The notes below the pieces were generated by a model that worked only from the letters and a program-made list of their open reading frames with translations, searched no databases and was not told the origin of the DNA. From Curtobacterium citreum (GTDB taxonomy: Bacteria > Actinomycetota > Actinomycetes > Actinomycetales > Microbacteriaceae): a stretch of DNA of 64,000 nucleotides. The position numbers were made by a program, and so were the translations under genes. This document shows, in pieces, positions 1 to 8,299 of the stretch (the stretch's first letter is position 1; every line of letters begins with the position of its first letter). Location: assembly GCF_006715175.1 (NCBI RefSeq), contig NZ_VFMQ01000001.1, positions 558,001 to 622,000 on the forward strand, read 5' to 3'.

Positions 1-1121
1 CGCTCCTCGCCGTCGGCGTGCTCGGCGCCGTGCACCGCCGTCGGACGATCCGGTCACTCACCGCCGAGCCCGGTCGCCGCGGACCCTTCTGGACGCTCGT
101 GCTCGTGGAGCTCGCGGTGATGGGCGTCGCGAGCGGGTTCGCCGCTGCGCTCGGACGCACCGCGACCCCGGTCGACCAGGTCGCGCTGAGCAAGACCACC
201 AACCCGTCGCCCGCCGAGCTCCTGACCGACGACCCGTTGCCCCGTGACCCGGGCGCCTGGGGCTGGCTGACGGCGTGGAACATCGACCTGTTCTGGCTCA
301 TGGCCGCGGTGCTCGTCGCCGCCGCGTACGTCGCGGGCGTGGTCCGGCTCCGCCACCGCGGGCAGGGCTGGCCGGTCGGCCGGTCGGTGGCGATGGGGAT
401 CGCGCTCGTGTCGCTGGTCGTCGCGACCTCGGGCTCGCTGCACACCTACGACCGCTTCCTGGTCTCGGCGAACGTCGGCGCGCACGTCGTCCTCGGCCTG
501 GTGGTGCCCGCGCTCCTCTGGGCCGCGGCGCCGGTCCGGCTCGTCCGCGCCGCGGTGCAGACGCGTGACGACGACAGCACCGGGGTCCGCGAATGGACGG
601 GGCTCCTCGTCGACAACGGCGTCGTGCGGTACCTCGTGCAGCCCTTCCCGGCGTTCGTGCTCCTCGCCACGGTGTGGTGGGCGCTCTACGGCACCCAGGT
701 CCTGCGCTGGTCGGTGAGCGACCCGACCGGCCGCACACTCGTCGACGTCGGCCTGCTCCTGGTCGGGCTCCTCGCCGTCCCCACCCTGCTCACGCCGGTC
801 GCCGCCGGTGCCCGCTCGGCCTCGGTCCCCGCCGCCCTGGTCCGGATCGCCGGCGCCGTGGTCGTCGCGGCCGGTGTGGTCTCGCTCGGCGTCGCGCTGC
901 AGGGGCCGCTCGGGCTCGTGCAGGCGTCGTGGTTCGGGGCGATGGGGCGGACGTGGGGTCCGGATCCGCTCGTCGACCAGGCGCGCGGCGGGGTGGTCCT
1001 CGTCGTCGCCGGATCGGCCCTGCTCGTCACGGTCGTGGTCGTCGTCCTGCTCCGACTCCGTCGGGACCGCGGCGCCGTGACGGACCCGCGGCCGACCGAA
1101 CCGGTGACGACGGACGCCTGA
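1..1121 (+). CDS. CopD/CtaG-type fusion membrane protein, C-terminal part (5' end outside window)
   Basis: The frame is open from base 3 to the window edge, so this is the 3' part of a longer gene; a GTG at 18 is only an internal codon. The visible stretch opens with LLAVGVLGAVHRRR, which aligns with the end of the CopD half of the complete protein at 41873-43918 ([13 protein letters not shown]). It then continues through a CtaG-like multi-helix membrane region, sharing GxxWPVGR with that paralog. Known family role: CopD is a copper resistance/import membrane domain and CtaG supports copper insertion into cytochrome oxidase. The CtaG half here lacks the HMVQH histidines of the paralog, so its function may differ. 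The stop overlaps the next start as TGATG, implying translational coupling. Confidence 0.75.
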   Translation, partial: LLAVGVLGAVHRRRTIRSLTAEPGRRGPFWTLVLVELAVMGVASGFAAALGRTATPVDQVALSKTTNPSPAELLTDDPLPRDPGAWGWLTAWNIDLFWLMAAVLVAAAYVAGVVRLRHRGQGWPVGRSVAMGIALVSLVVATSGSLHTYDRFLVSANVGAHVVLGLVVPALLWAAAPVRLVRAAVQTRDDDSTGVREWTGLLVDNGVVRYLVQPFPAFVLLATVWWALYGTQVLRWSVSDPTGRTLVDVGLLLVGLLAVPTLLTPVAAGARSASVPAALVRIAGAVVVAAGVVSLGVALQGPLGLVQASWFGAMGRTWGPDPLVDQARGGVVLVVAGSALLVTVVVVVLLRLRRDRGAVTDPRPTEPVTTDA

Positions 1122-2431
1122 TGGCCGTCGAGCTCAGCGCCGAACAGCGGGCCGTCTTCGAGTACATCGAGACGACACGCGACCACGTGTTCATCACCGG
1201 TCGTGCCGGGACGGGCAAGTCCACGCTCCTGAACCACCTGTCGTGGAACACCGAGAAGCAGGTCGTGATCTGCGCACCGACCGGGGTCGCCGCGCTGAAC
1301 GTCGGCGGGCAGACGATCCACTCGCTCTTCCGCCTGCCCATCGGACTCATCGCCGACGCCGAGCTCCGCCAGGGACCCGAGACCCGCAAGCTCCTCAACA
1401 CCATCGACACGCTCGTGATCGACGAGGTCTCGATGGTGAACGCCGACCTCCTCGACGCCATGGACCGCTCGCTGCGCAAGGCCCGCGGACGGCAGTTCGA
1501 GGCCTTCGGCGGCGTCCAGGTCGTGATGTTCGGTGATCCCTACCAGCTGCCGCCGGTCCCGGGCGACGGGGACGAGCGCGCCTACTTCACCGACCACTAC
1601 CGGTCGATGTGGTTCTTCGACGCGAAGGTGTGGCTCGAGGCCGAGCTGCACATCGTCGAACTCGCGAAGGTGCACCGGCAGCGTGACGACGCCTTCGCGG
1701 CCATGCTCACCGCGGTGCGGCACGGGCGCGTCACCGCCGACGTCGCCGGGCAGCTCAACGCCGCGGGGGCACGGCCGGCACCCGACGACGCGATCACGCT
1801 CGCGACCCGGAACGACACCGTGGCCCGGATCAACAAGGCGGCGCTCGACCGGCTCCCCGGCAAGGTCAAGACCGCCAGGGCCGACGTCAACGGCGACTTC
1901 GGCGGTCGGAACTTCCCGGCCGACGAAGCGCTCGAGCTCAAGCCCGGCGCGCACGTGATGTTCCTGCGCAACGACCCCGACCAGCGCTGGGTGAACGGCA
2001 CGCTCGGCGTCGTGACGACCATCCGTGACACCGTGTGGGTCGACGTCGACGGGGAGTCGTTCGAGGTCCAGCCGTCCGTGTGGGAGAAGTTCAAGTACTC
2101 CTACGACCCGGACAAGAAGGAACTCAAGAAGGACACCGTGGGGGAGTTCCAGCAGTTCCCGCTCCGCCTGGCCTGGGCGGTGACGATCCACAAGTCGCAG
2201 GGCTCGACGTACGACCGCGCCGTGGTGGACCTCGGCAACCGGGTGTTCAGCGCCGGGCAGACCTACGTCGCGCTGTCCCGGCTGACCTCGCTCGAAGGGC
2301 TGTACCTGACGCGCCCACTCCGGCCGCAGGACATCATCGTCGACCTGGACGTCCGACGCTTCATGTCCGAGGCTCCCCGGATCGTGGCGACCGAGCTCGA
2401 GGCCGCCCGCCAGCCCGACGCCGACGCCTGA
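1121..2431 (+). CDS. PIF1-like ATP-dependent DNA helicase / AAA ATPase
   Basis: 436 aa. A superfamily 1 helicase core is visible: Walker A GRAGTGKS at residues 27-34, Walker B VIDEVS at about 99-104, a GDPYQLPPV motif III, and a C-terminal UvrD-like part with VTIHKSQGSTYDR followed by YVALSRLTSLEGLYL. This order is typical of PIF1/RecD2-type 5'-3' helicases. The ATG at 1121 was chosen because it overlaps the preceding stop (TGATG) and the protein begins with the conserved LSAEQRAVF; the longer open frame upstream is read-through of the previous gene in another frame. Likely role is resolving DNA structures during replication or repair. No partner gene is evident besides the co-transcribed membrane protein. 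Confidence 0.85.
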   Translation: MAVELSAEQRAVFEYIETTRDHVFITGRAGTGKSTLLNHLSWNTEKQVVICAPTGVAALNVGGQTIHSLFRLPIGLIADAELRQGPETRKLLNTIDTLVIDEVSMVNADLLDAMDRSLRKARGRQFEAFGGVQVVMFGDPYQLPPVPGDGDERAYFTDHYRSMWFFDAKVWLEAELHIVELAKVHRQRDDAFAAMLTAVRHGRVTADVAGQLNAAGARPAPDDAITLATRNDTVARINKAALDRLPGKVKTARADVNGDFGGRNFPADEALELKPGAHVMFLRNDPDQRWVNGTLGVVTTIRDTVWVDVDGESFEVQPSVWEKFKYSYDPDKKELKKDTVGEFQQFPLRLAWAVTIHKSQGSTYDRAVVDLGNRVFSAGQTYVALSRLTSLEGLYLTRPLRPQDIIVDLDVRRFMSEAPRIVATELEAARQPDADA

Positions 2432-2606
2432 GGTCCACCGCGTCCGCCGCTCGTCCGACGCGCCCGCAACCCGACGATCGTCGTCCGCCGAGTGGCCCAG
2501 ATCTGGCGCGACCGAGCGTCACCGCCGACGGATCGTGCACGCTCGGCGGGCGACGCGCGGCGTGTCCTGCCCGCTCGCGCGCCAGCACTCGCCCCCCCCG
2601 ACGCGA

Positions 2607-2640
2607 CGACGCCCCGCCCACCGGGGTGGACGGGGCGTCG
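2607..2640. terminator. Bidirectional hairpin between convergent genes
   Basis: 16-base arms (CGACGCCCCGCCCACC and its near-complement, one mismatch) with a two-base loop. It lies between the helicase stop and the DUF4383 stop on the opposite strand. There is no U-tract on either side, as is common for high-GC actinobacterial terminators. The rest of 2432-2653 shows no gene. Confidence 0.6.
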
Positions 2641-2653
2641 GGGGAGCGGTCGA

Positions 2654-3115
2654 TCAGACGGTGACGTCCATGCGGCGCGAACCGCGGATGGCGCGGATGT
2701 TCTCACGGTCGGCGCCGAACGCCGTCAGCAGCAGCACCACACCGACGATCGCGTGGAACAGGTTGTCCGCGAAGGTCAGAGCGAAGACGTTGGCAGAGGT
2801 GTTGCCGAGCGCGAAACCGTACACGGCCATGACGACGAGCACGATGCCGACGAGCAGGTTGCCGTTCCGCGACCCGATGGTGGTGCCGAGGCCCGTGATG
2901 AGCAGCACCACGGCGAGGAGCACCCAGAGCAGCGACATCGCCGGGTTCACGCCGAACGCGTTCCAGAGCATCCCGCCCTGGCGGCTGAAGAAGCCGGGGT
3001 CGCCGTCGGCGGCGAGGAAGAAGCCCAGGAAGCCCCAGAGCGCGAGGAGGGCACCTGCCGTCAGGGCCAGGCCGCGGTTCGGCGAGGCGGTGATGCTCGG
3101 TTCCTTGATGGCCAC
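2654..3115 (-). CDS. DUF4383 family membrane protein
   Basis: 153 aa from a GTG start chosen because AGGAGGAGACC lies at ribosome-binding distance and the protein then begins VAIKEPSITASPNRGLAL, as family members do; the longer frame to 3376 adds a low-complexity segment. Four hydrophobic helices are visible, with small polar loops (DGDPGFFSRQGG, GSRNGN) and the typical NALH-like segment FADNLFHAIVGVVLLL. DUF4383 proteins are small actinobacterial membrane proteins of unknown function. The gene is divergent from the PAP2 gene, with about 200 bp of shared promoter space between them. Confidence 0.8.
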   Translation of the reverse strand: MAIKEPSITASPNRGLALTAGALLALWGFLGFFLAADGDPGFFSRQGGMLWNAFGVNPAMSLLWVLLAVVLLITGLGTTIGSRNGNLLVGIVLVVMAVYGFALGNTSANVFALTFADNLFHAIVGVVLLLTAFGADRENIRAIRGSRRMDVTV

Positions 3116-3323
3116 TTCGGTCTCCTCCTGGTACAGGGTGGTGGCGGTGGGCCCGCCGGCGTACGGAGCCGGTGCGTCCGCCCGTGTGCCGCGTGCGGTG
3201 CGGCCGTCGCTCCCGGAGGGGGTGCTCCCCTCGTTCACAGGCGCAGACCGGCGGACCAACGGTATCGTGACCGGCCCCGACCGTCCGAATCGCACCCGAG
3301 GAACCAGGCGCACGAGGAGGCCG

Positions 3324-4250
3324 ATGACCGCCACACCGAGGAGGACCAGTCCGGTGACCCGAACGCCCGACCGCACGGCACCCGAGTCGCGGGGACCGAG
3401 CGTCTCGCGACGGCTCCGGTGGGGGCTGCTTGCGGCTCTGGGGTTCGTGATCGTTCCTTCCGTCTACGCGGCCGCCGTGCTGACGTCCGTCGGCCAGCGG
3501 GTCGAGGACGCCGCGCTGGGCGGGGTCCGCGAGTCCGACCTGTTCGGTTCGGACACTGCGCTGAACGTCATCTCGGTGCCGGTCATCCTGTTGCTGGTCG
3601 TCGTCATCGCGGCCGTGGCGTTCGCCCGACGCCGGCTCGCGGTGGGGCTCGGAGCAGGTGTCGTGGTGCTCGCGTCGGCAGCGACCTCGACGCTCGTGAA
3701 GCGTATCGCCGAGCGCCCGGAGATCGCCCAGTCGACGACCCCCAACTCGTTCCCCTCCGGTCACGCCACCATCGCGCTGGCCGCCCTGTTCGCCGTGCTC
3801 ATGGTGACGCCGAGGCGCTTCCGCGGGGTCGTCACCCTCCTCGGCACCGCGTACGCGGTGTTCGTCGCGAACCAGACGGTGGTCTACGGCTGGCACCGGG
3901 TGAGCGACATCGTCGGCGCTTGCGCGATCGCCCTGTTCTGGGTGGGCGTCGTCCGGGCCGTCGGACCCCGGGTGGACCGCGGTGAGCGCGGTGACCGTGA
4001 CGGCAGCAGAGCACCTCGGCGGGTGGTGACCACGATCCTGCTGATCGGCACCGCCGTCACGTTCCTGGTCGGCGTCGTGGCGCTCGTCGTCGGCCTGGCC
4101 GGGGGCTCGCACGACCACGGTGCGATCCTGGTCGCCGGGCGCATGGCGTCGAGCGCGAGCGTGCTCGCCGTCGTCTCCGTGGTCTGGCTCGCGGATCGTC
4201 AGCACCACGCGGACCGGACCGACACCGCCGCGCTGCCCGCCCCGCGCTGA
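3324..4250 (+). CDS. PAP2-family membrane phosphatase
   Basis: 308 aa, ATG preceded by GAGGAGG. The three PAP2 phosphatase signatures are present in order: KRIAERP (KxxxxxRP-like), FPSGHAT (PSGH), and YGWHRVSDIVGA (SRxxxxxHxxxD-like, with W/H variation). About six hydrophobic segments surround them. Family members dephosphorylate lipid phosphates such as phosphatidic acid or undecaprenyl pyrophosphate at the outer membrane face. The C-terminal third carries two further hydrophobic helices beyond the catalytic domain. The substrate cannot be told from sequence. Confidence 0.8.
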   Translation: MTATPRRTSPVTRTPDRTAPESRGPSVSRRLRWGLLAALGFVIVPSVYAAAVLTSVGQRVEDAALGGVRESDLFGSDTALNVISVPVILLLVVVIAAVAFARRRLAVGLGAGVVVLASAATSTLVKRIAERPEIAQSTTPNSFPSGHATIALAALFAVLMVTPRRFRGVVTLLGTAYAVFVANQTVVYGWHRVSDIVGACAIALFWVGVVRAVGPRVDRGERGDRDGSRAPRRVVTTILLIGTAVTFLVGVVALVVGLAGGSHDHGAILVAGRMASSASVLAVVSVVWLADRQHHADRTDTAALPAPR

Positions 4251-4314
4251 CGCCCGCACGTCCGAGCCCGTCCGACCCCGTCCGACCCGTCCGCCCACAC
4301 GCGCCGCCCCTGTC

Positions 4315-4369
4315 GATGGAGCAGACGACGTCGGGTACCGGCGCAGGACCCGACATCGTCTGCTCCATC
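4315..4369. repeat. GGAGCAG-type inverted repeat (hairpin)
   Basis: Two 21-base arms, beginning GATGGAGCAGACGACGTCGGG-like and ending in the complement with one mismatch, are separated by 13 bases. It follows the PAP2 gene by about 65 bp and could act as its terminator, though no U-run follows. A related hairpin occurs at 52698-52750. The remainder of 4251-4540 holds only the putative promoter of the next gene. Confidence 0.65.
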
Positions 4370-4540
4370 ACGAGCCAGCGACTGGCGAGAGCCGGTGTCG
4401 GGCGGGCACCGCACCCGAGCCCGGCACTGGCGGGAATGCCTCCGCCTGCGCTACGTTGTACCCACCAAGTCGATGCAAACGCATTGATTGGGCGCTGGTG
4501 GACGAACCGGCGCGAGCGAGCAAGCCAGGAGGCGTGCACC

Positions 4541-5680
4541 ATGCAGTTCGGCATCTTCACCGTCAGCGACGTGACGACGGACCCCACCACCGGCCGGACG
4601 CCGGACGACACCCAGCGCGTCAAGGACATCCTGACGATCGCCGAGCACGCCGACCAGGCGGGCCTGGACGTCTTCGCCACGGGTGAGCACCACAACCCGC
4701 CGTTCGTCGCCTCGAGCCCGACGACGATGCTCGGCTACCTCGCCGGTCGGACGAAGCACATCACCCTGTCGACCAGCACGACGCTGATCACCACGAACGA
4801 CCCGGTGCGCATCGCCGAGGAGTACGCGATGCTCCAGGTGATCTCCGACGGCCGCATGGACCTCATGATGGGCCGCGGCAACACCGGCCCCGTGTACCCC
4901 TGGTTCGGCCAGGACATCCGCCAGGGCGTGAACCTGGCGATCGAGCACTACGCGCTCGTCCGCCAGCTCTGGGAGAACGACGTCGTGGACTGGCAGGGCA
5001 AGTTCCGCACCCCGCTGCAGGGCTTCACGTCGACCCCGCGTCCGCTCGACGGCGTCCCGCCGTTCGTCTGGCACGGTTCGATCCGCACGCCCGAGATCGC
5101 CGAGCAGGCGGCCTACTACGGCGACGGCTTCCTGCACAACAACATCTTCTGGCCGATCCAGCACACCGAGCAGATGGTCGGTCTGTACCGCCAGCGCTTC
5201 GAGCACTACGGGCACGGCACCGCCGACCAGGCGATCGTCGGTCTCGGTGGGCAGTTCTTCGCCCGGAAGAACTCGCAGGACGCGTGGGACGAGTTCCGCC
5301 CGTACTTCGACAACGCCCCGGTCTACGGTCACGGCCCCTCGATGGAGGACTTCACCGCCCAGACCCCGCTCACGGTCGGCTCCCCGCAGCAGGTCATCGA
5401 CCGGTACGCGACGATGAAGGACCACGTCGGGCACTACCAGCGCCAGCTGTTCCTGATCGACCACGCGGGGCTGCCGCTCAAGACGGTGCTCGAGCAGATC
5501 GACATCCTGGCCGAGGACATCGTCCCCGAGCTCCGTCGCATCAACGACGCAGACCGTCCGGCGCACGTGCCGTCGGACCCGCCGTCGCACGCGGACCGCG
5601 TGGCCGCGGCCCTCGCCGCCGGCACCGTCGGCAGCGACCACGTCGCGGCCGAGGATGCGTGGACGGGCGCGTCCGTCTGA
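4541..5680 (+). CDS. LLM class flavin-dependent oxidoreductase
   Basis: 379 aa, ATG preceded by CAGGAGG at 8-bp spacing. The luciferase-like monooxygenase fold shows throughout: MQFGIFTVSD, GEHHNPPF, LVQLSTST-like TLSTSTTLITTNDP, EEYAMLQVISDGRMDLMMGRGN and PPFVWHGSIRTPEIAEQAAYYGDGFLHN. Members use reduced FMN from a separate reductase to oxidise diverse small molecules; the substrate is unknown. An ATGC-AAAC-GCAT motif about 70 bp upstream of the start could be a regulator site. The gene stands alone and ends 17 bp before a long palindrome. Confidence 0.85.
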   Translation: MQFGIFTVSDVTTDPTTGRTPDDTQRVKDILTIAEHADQAGLDVFATGEHHNPPFVASSPTTMLGYLAGRTKHITLSTSTTLITTNDPVRIAEEYAMLQVISDGRMDLMMGRGNTGPVYPWFGQDIRQGVNLAIEHYALVRQLWENDVVDWQGKFRTPLQGFTSTPRPLDGVPPFVWHGSIRTPEIAEQAAYYGDGFLHNNIFWPIQHTEQMVGLYRQRFEHYGHGTADQAIVGLGGQFFARKNSQDAWDEFRPYFDNAPVYGHGPSMEDFTAQTPLTVGSPQQVIDRYATMKDHVGHYQRQLFLIDHAGLPLKTVLEQIDILAEDIVPELRRINDADRPAHVPSDPPSHADRVAAALAAGTVGSDHVAAEDAWTGASV

Positions 5681-5697
5681 CCGCAGACGTGACCACC

Positions 5698-5747
5698 TGA
5701 CGGACGGGAGGCACGGTGCCAGCTGGCACCGTGCCTCCCGTCCGTCA
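5698..5747. repeat. GACGGGAGGC-family palindrome (50 bp, perfect)
   Basis: A perfect 50-bp palindrome centred on AGCT, starting 17 bp after the LLM stop. The outer arms contain GACGGACGGGAGGCACGG and its exact complement. It belongs to a family of similar palindromes in this window (11702, 24836, 26330, 46701, 52751, 56266, 59328). It may act as a loop-less terminator, a dispersed repeat, or both. Confidence 0.8.
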
Positions 5748-5786
5748 CGCCGGTGACGTTCCGTCCCATCGCGACCGACCCGGGAT

Positions 5787-5839
5787 GCCGATCCGCGCAT
5801 CGGAAGCCGGATCTCCGGTCCTCCGATGCGCGGATCGGC
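5787..5839. repeat. Perfect 18-bp inverted repeat with partial third copy
   Basis: GCCGATCCGCGCATCGGA at 5787-5804 is exactly complemented at 5822-5839 across a 17-base loop. Degenerate copies of the same GCGCGGATC/TCCGACGCACGGATC motif continue to about 5875. It lies between the convergent LLM and SMR genes and runs into the 3' end of the SMR gene. Probably a terminator or a small repeat cluster. Confidence 0.6.
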
Positions 5840-5853
5840 CTCCTGTGCGCGGA

Positions 5854-6234
5854 TCAGTCTCCGACGCACGGATCGGAGTGCGAGGTGCGGGCGGGGGCTG
5901 GGCGGGCGGGGGCCGGGCGGGCGGGGACGAGCTTCAGGCCGACGACGCAGCCGACGATCCCGGCGATGAACAGCAGGCGCAGGACCGTGACGGGCTCCAC
6001 TCCGGTTGCCATGCCCCACAGCACGGTGAGCGCGGCGCCGGTGCCCGTCCACACGGCGTACGCGGTGCTGATCGGGATGTGCCGGAGCACGTAGCCGAAC
6101 GCCACGAGGCTGACGACGATCGTGACGGCGAAGACGGCCGTCGGACCCGGCTGGCTGAAGCCGTCGCTCGCGCCGAGGGCGGTCGCCCAGACGGTCTCGA
6201 GCGCGGCGCTGACGAACAGGACGAGCCACGCCAC
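5854..6234 (-). CDS. SMR-family multidrug efflux protein, subunit 1
   Basis: 126 aa, GTG start 1 bp after the stop of the upstream SMR gene, so translation is probably coupled. Four transmembrane helices; the essential SMR glutamate is in AALETVWATALG near residue 13, and the GxG/YAVWTGTGAA motif of helix 3 is present. SMR proteins pump cationic drugs or guanidinium compounds using proton exchange, often as unequal paired subunits. Odd feature: the C-terminus extends past helix 4 by about 25 residues with a PARPA repeat that runs into the downstream inverted-repeat DNA. Confidence 0.85.
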   Translation of the reverse strand: MAWLVLFVSAALETVWATALGASDGFSQPGPTAVFAVTIVVSLVAFGYVLRHIPISTAYAVWTGTGAALTVLWGMATGVEPVTVLRLLFIAGIVGCVVGLKLVPARPAPARPAPARTSHSDPCVGD

Positions 6235-6235
6235 C

Positions 6236-6550
6236 TCAGCTCACCACCTTGAGGCCGACCACGCAGGCGACCAGACCGAGCACGAGGGCGACCCGGGCCA
6301 GCGACGCGGCCTCCTGACGGCGCAGGATCGCGACGACCACGGTCAGCGAGGCGCCGATCCCGACCCAGACGGCGTAGGCCGTACCGACCGGGATCGCCTG
6401 CATCGCGAACGCCAGGCCGACCATGCTCAGCGCCATGCCGGCGACGAACACGATCGTCGGGACCACCTTATTGAACCCGTTCGACGCACTCAGCGCGGTG
6501 GCCCACACCGCTTCGAGCACGCCGGACGCCACCAGGACCAGCCAGGCCAT
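6236..6550 (-). CDS. SMR-family multidrug efflux protein, subunit 2
   Basis: 104 aa, typical SMR length. Begins MAWLVLVASGVLEAVWATALSASNG, carrying the conserved helix-1 glutamate, and has PVGTAYAVWVGIGASLTV for helix 3. First gene of a two-gene minus-strand operon with the SMR gene at 5854-6234. Such pairs usually form a hetero-dimer exporter. The AGGAG-like sequence just upstream (GAGGAGAGGAGCC on the minus strand) is a good ribosome-binding site. Expression is probably controlled by the divergent TetR through the two palindromes in the 99-bp gap. Confidence 0.88.
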   Translation of the reverse strand: MAWLVLVASGVLEAVWATALSASNGFNKVVPTIVFVAGMALSMVGLAFAMQAIPVGTAYAVWVGIGASLTVVVAILRRQEAASLARVALVLGLVACVVGLKVVS

Positions 6551-6578
6551 GAGAGGCTCCTCTCCTCGTTCCGGCGTG

Positions 6579-6598
6579 AGTCGCACGAGTGTGCGACT
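6579..6598. promoter_or_regulatory. Palindromic operator 1, candidate TetR site
   Basis: AGTCGCAC-GAGT-GTGCGACT, a perfect 8-bp-arm palindrome in the SMR/TetR divergent promoter, closer to the SMR start. It shares the GTCGCAC half-site with the second operator. Confidence 0.7.
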
Positions 6599-6621
6599 CT
6601 TACCGGACCGACGGTAGCACG

Positions 6622-6641
6622 ACTCGCACGACCGTGCGAGT
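6622..6641. promoter_or_regulatory. Palindromic operator 2, candidate TetR site
   Basis: ACTCGCAC-GACC-GTGCGAGT, a perfect 8-bp-arm palindrome that ends 8 bp before the tetR ATG and overlaps its probable -10 region. Autoregulation is therefore likely. Confidence 0.7.
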
Positions 6642-6649
6642 ATGGACGG

Positions 6650-7228
6650 ATGACCACGCGCGAAGACCTCGAGCAGCGCCGCGTCGACGTGTCCGACGCC
6701 GCGTGCCGCGTGCTCGCCCGGGACGGCCTCGGCGCGCTGAGCGTCCGGGGCGTCGCGGCCGAGGCCGGGCTGCCGCCGAGCACCGTCCGGTACGTCTTCC
6801 CGACCCAGGCCGCGATGCGCGAGCACGCCATCACGCTCGTGTTCGACCGCACGCGGGAGCGCATCGACGCGATCCCCGCCGGGCTGCCGGACGACGAGAC
6901 CGCGCGGCGGATCCTGGTCGAGCTCCTGCCGCTCGACGACGAACGCATCGTCGAGCTCGACGTCTACCTGGCGCTCGGGAACGCGGCGCTGACGGACGAC
7001 GCGCTCCGGCCGGCCCTCGACCGGGTGGTCGCCGAGATGCGCGCCTGGTGCGACCGGATCGTCGCGCTGGTCGGGGTGCCCGAGGACGACCGCGTCGACG
7101 AGGCCTGTCGGCTGCACGCCCTCGTGGACGGGCTCTGCGTGCACGTCACACGCCTGGCCCCGGGGGAGTCCGGCGAGTGGGCGATCGCGCTGCTCGACCG
7201 GCACCTGACGGGCCTGCCCACGGCCTGA
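6650..7228 (+). CDS. TetR family transcriptional regulator of the SMR operon
   Basis: 192 aa. The N-terminal helix-turn-helix is clear (VSDAACRVLARDGLGALSVRGVAAEAGLPPSTVRYVFPTQAAM), followed by a helical ligand-binding domain with no closer identity visible. The ATG at 6650 sits directly after the second operator, with no ribosome-binding site in the 9-bp gap, so the transcript is probably leaderless or nearly so. Divergent placement from the SMR pair and the two shared-half-site palindromes indicate that it represses both directions and releases on drug binding. The link is inferred from position and symmetry. Confidence 0.85.
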   Translation: MTTREDLEQRRVDVSDAACRVLARDGLGALSVRGVAAEAGLPPSTVRYVFPTQAAMREHAITLVFDRTRERIDAIPAGLPDDETARRILVELLPLDDERIVELDVYLALGNAALTDDALRPALDRVVAEMRAWCDRIVALVGVPEDDRVDEACRLHALVDGLCVHVTRLAPGESGEWAIALLDRHLTGLPTA

Positions 7229-7252
7229 GGCCCGGCACCGCGCGGCTCGGCG

Positions 7253-7279
7253 GGAGCAGACGTGCTCCTCGCCTATCCT
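7253..7279 (+). promoter_or_regulatory. Promoter of permease operon with GGAGCA-GACG-TGCTCC palindrome
   Basis: A -10-like TATCCT at 7274-7279 lies 6 bp before the GTG at 7286, matching the leaderless pattern seen elsewhere in the window. A 16-bp palindrome (7253-7268) covers the position expected for the -35 region and could bind a regulator. Confidence 0.5.
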
Positions 7280-7285
7280 GTCCCG

Positions 7286-8299
7286 GTGACGAGCGCCCCC
7301 ACTCGCCCCACCCCGACCCGCACGCTCACCGGCCCCGGCCTGGTGCTCGGTGCCGTCGTGGTGCTGCTCGCCGTGCGCGTCGCGTCGCCGAGCGTCGGGA
7401 CGACCGGGCTACCGGACGTCGTGCAGGACTTCCTGACGCTGGCGATCAGCGTCGTGGTCGAGTCGCTGCCGTTCGTCGTGCTCGGCATCGTGCTGTCGAT
7501 CGTCGTCGAGGTGTGGGTGCCCGTCGGCGTGCTCGAGAAGCTGCTGCCCGAGCGCCCGCTGCCCCGGCGCGCGGTGATCTCGCTCATCGGGATGCTCTTC
7601 CCGGTGTGCGAGTGCGGCAATGTCCCGCTGGCCCGCGGGCTCATGCTGCGCGGCTTCACCCCGGCCGAGGCGGTCACGTTCCTGGTCGCGGCACCGATCC
7701 TCAACCCCCTCGTCATCATCAGCACCGCGCAGGCCTTCGGGTGGTCCGGCTGGATCCTGGTCGTGCGCATCGTCGGCGGGTTCGTGCTCGCGAACCTGGT
7801 CGGGTGGATCGTCGCCGCGCACCGCCGCCCGGCCGAGCTGCTCCTGCCCGCGTTCGAGGCTCGGTGCCGCGCAGCCGTCGGCGCACCGCGGGCCCGGAAC
7901 CGCTGGCGGGAGAGCGCGGCGCAGTTCGGCGGCGAGACCGCGACGATGATGCCGGCGCTGTTCGTCGGCGCCGGGCTCGCCGCGGCGATCCAGGTCGCGG
8001 TGCCCCGGTCCACCCTCGTCGCGATCGGGGCGAACCCGGTGCTGTCCGTCGCGGCGATGATGCTCCTCGCCATGACGGTGTCGCTGTGCTCGAACGTCGA
8101 CGCGTTCTTCGCCCTGTCCTTCGCCTCGACCTTCCTGCCGGGGTCGATCACGGCCTTCCTGCTCATCGGGCCGATCATCGACGTGAAGATGATCGCCCTG
8201 CTCCGGACGACCTTCCGGGCGCGCTTCCTGGTGCTGCTCGCCGTCGTCTGCACCCTGTTCACGGCAGCGGTCGGGTTGGTGATGAATGTCCTCGTCTGA
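7286..8299 (+). CDS. Permease (DUF318/ArsP-like), metal or metalloid transport candidate
   Basis: 337 aa from GTG 7286; a GTG at 7262 in the same frame would add 8 residues, but the TATCCT box just upstream of 7286 favours a leaderless start there. About eight to ten membrane helices. The motif PVCECGNVPLARGLMLRGFTPAEAVTFLVAAPILNPLV, split by short loops, is characteristic of the permease family that includes ArsP and B. subtilis YcgR. A second half repeats the pattern with MTVSLCSNVDAFFALSF. The stop overlaps the start of a His-rich partner by 14 bp, the usual arrangement for this family. Confidence 0.8.
   Translation: MTSAPTRPTPTRTLTGPGLVLGAVVVLLAVRVASPSVGTTGLPDVVQDFLTLAISVVVESLPFVVLGIVLSIVVEVWVPVGVLEKLLPERPLPRRAVISLIGMLFPVCECGNVPLARGLMLRGFTPAEAVTFLVAAPILNPLVIISTAQAFGWSGWILVVRIVGGFVLANLVGWIVAAHRRPAELLLPAFEARCRAAVGAPRARNRWRESAAQFGGETATMMPALFVGAGLAAAIQVAVPRSTLVAIGANPVLSVAAMMLLAMTVSLCSNVDAFFALSFASTFLPGSITAFLLIGPIIDVKMIALLRTTFRARFLVLLAVVCTLFTAAVGLVMNVLV

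Noticed and set aside
593..1120. 612-residue open frame extending upstream of the helicase
   Set aside because: The extra part is a shadow of the membrane-protein gene; motifs and the TGATG overlap place the start at 1121.
3116..3376. Longer DUF4383 frame starting at 3376
   Set aside because: The added residues are low complexity and a strong ribosome-binding site precedes the GTG at 3115.
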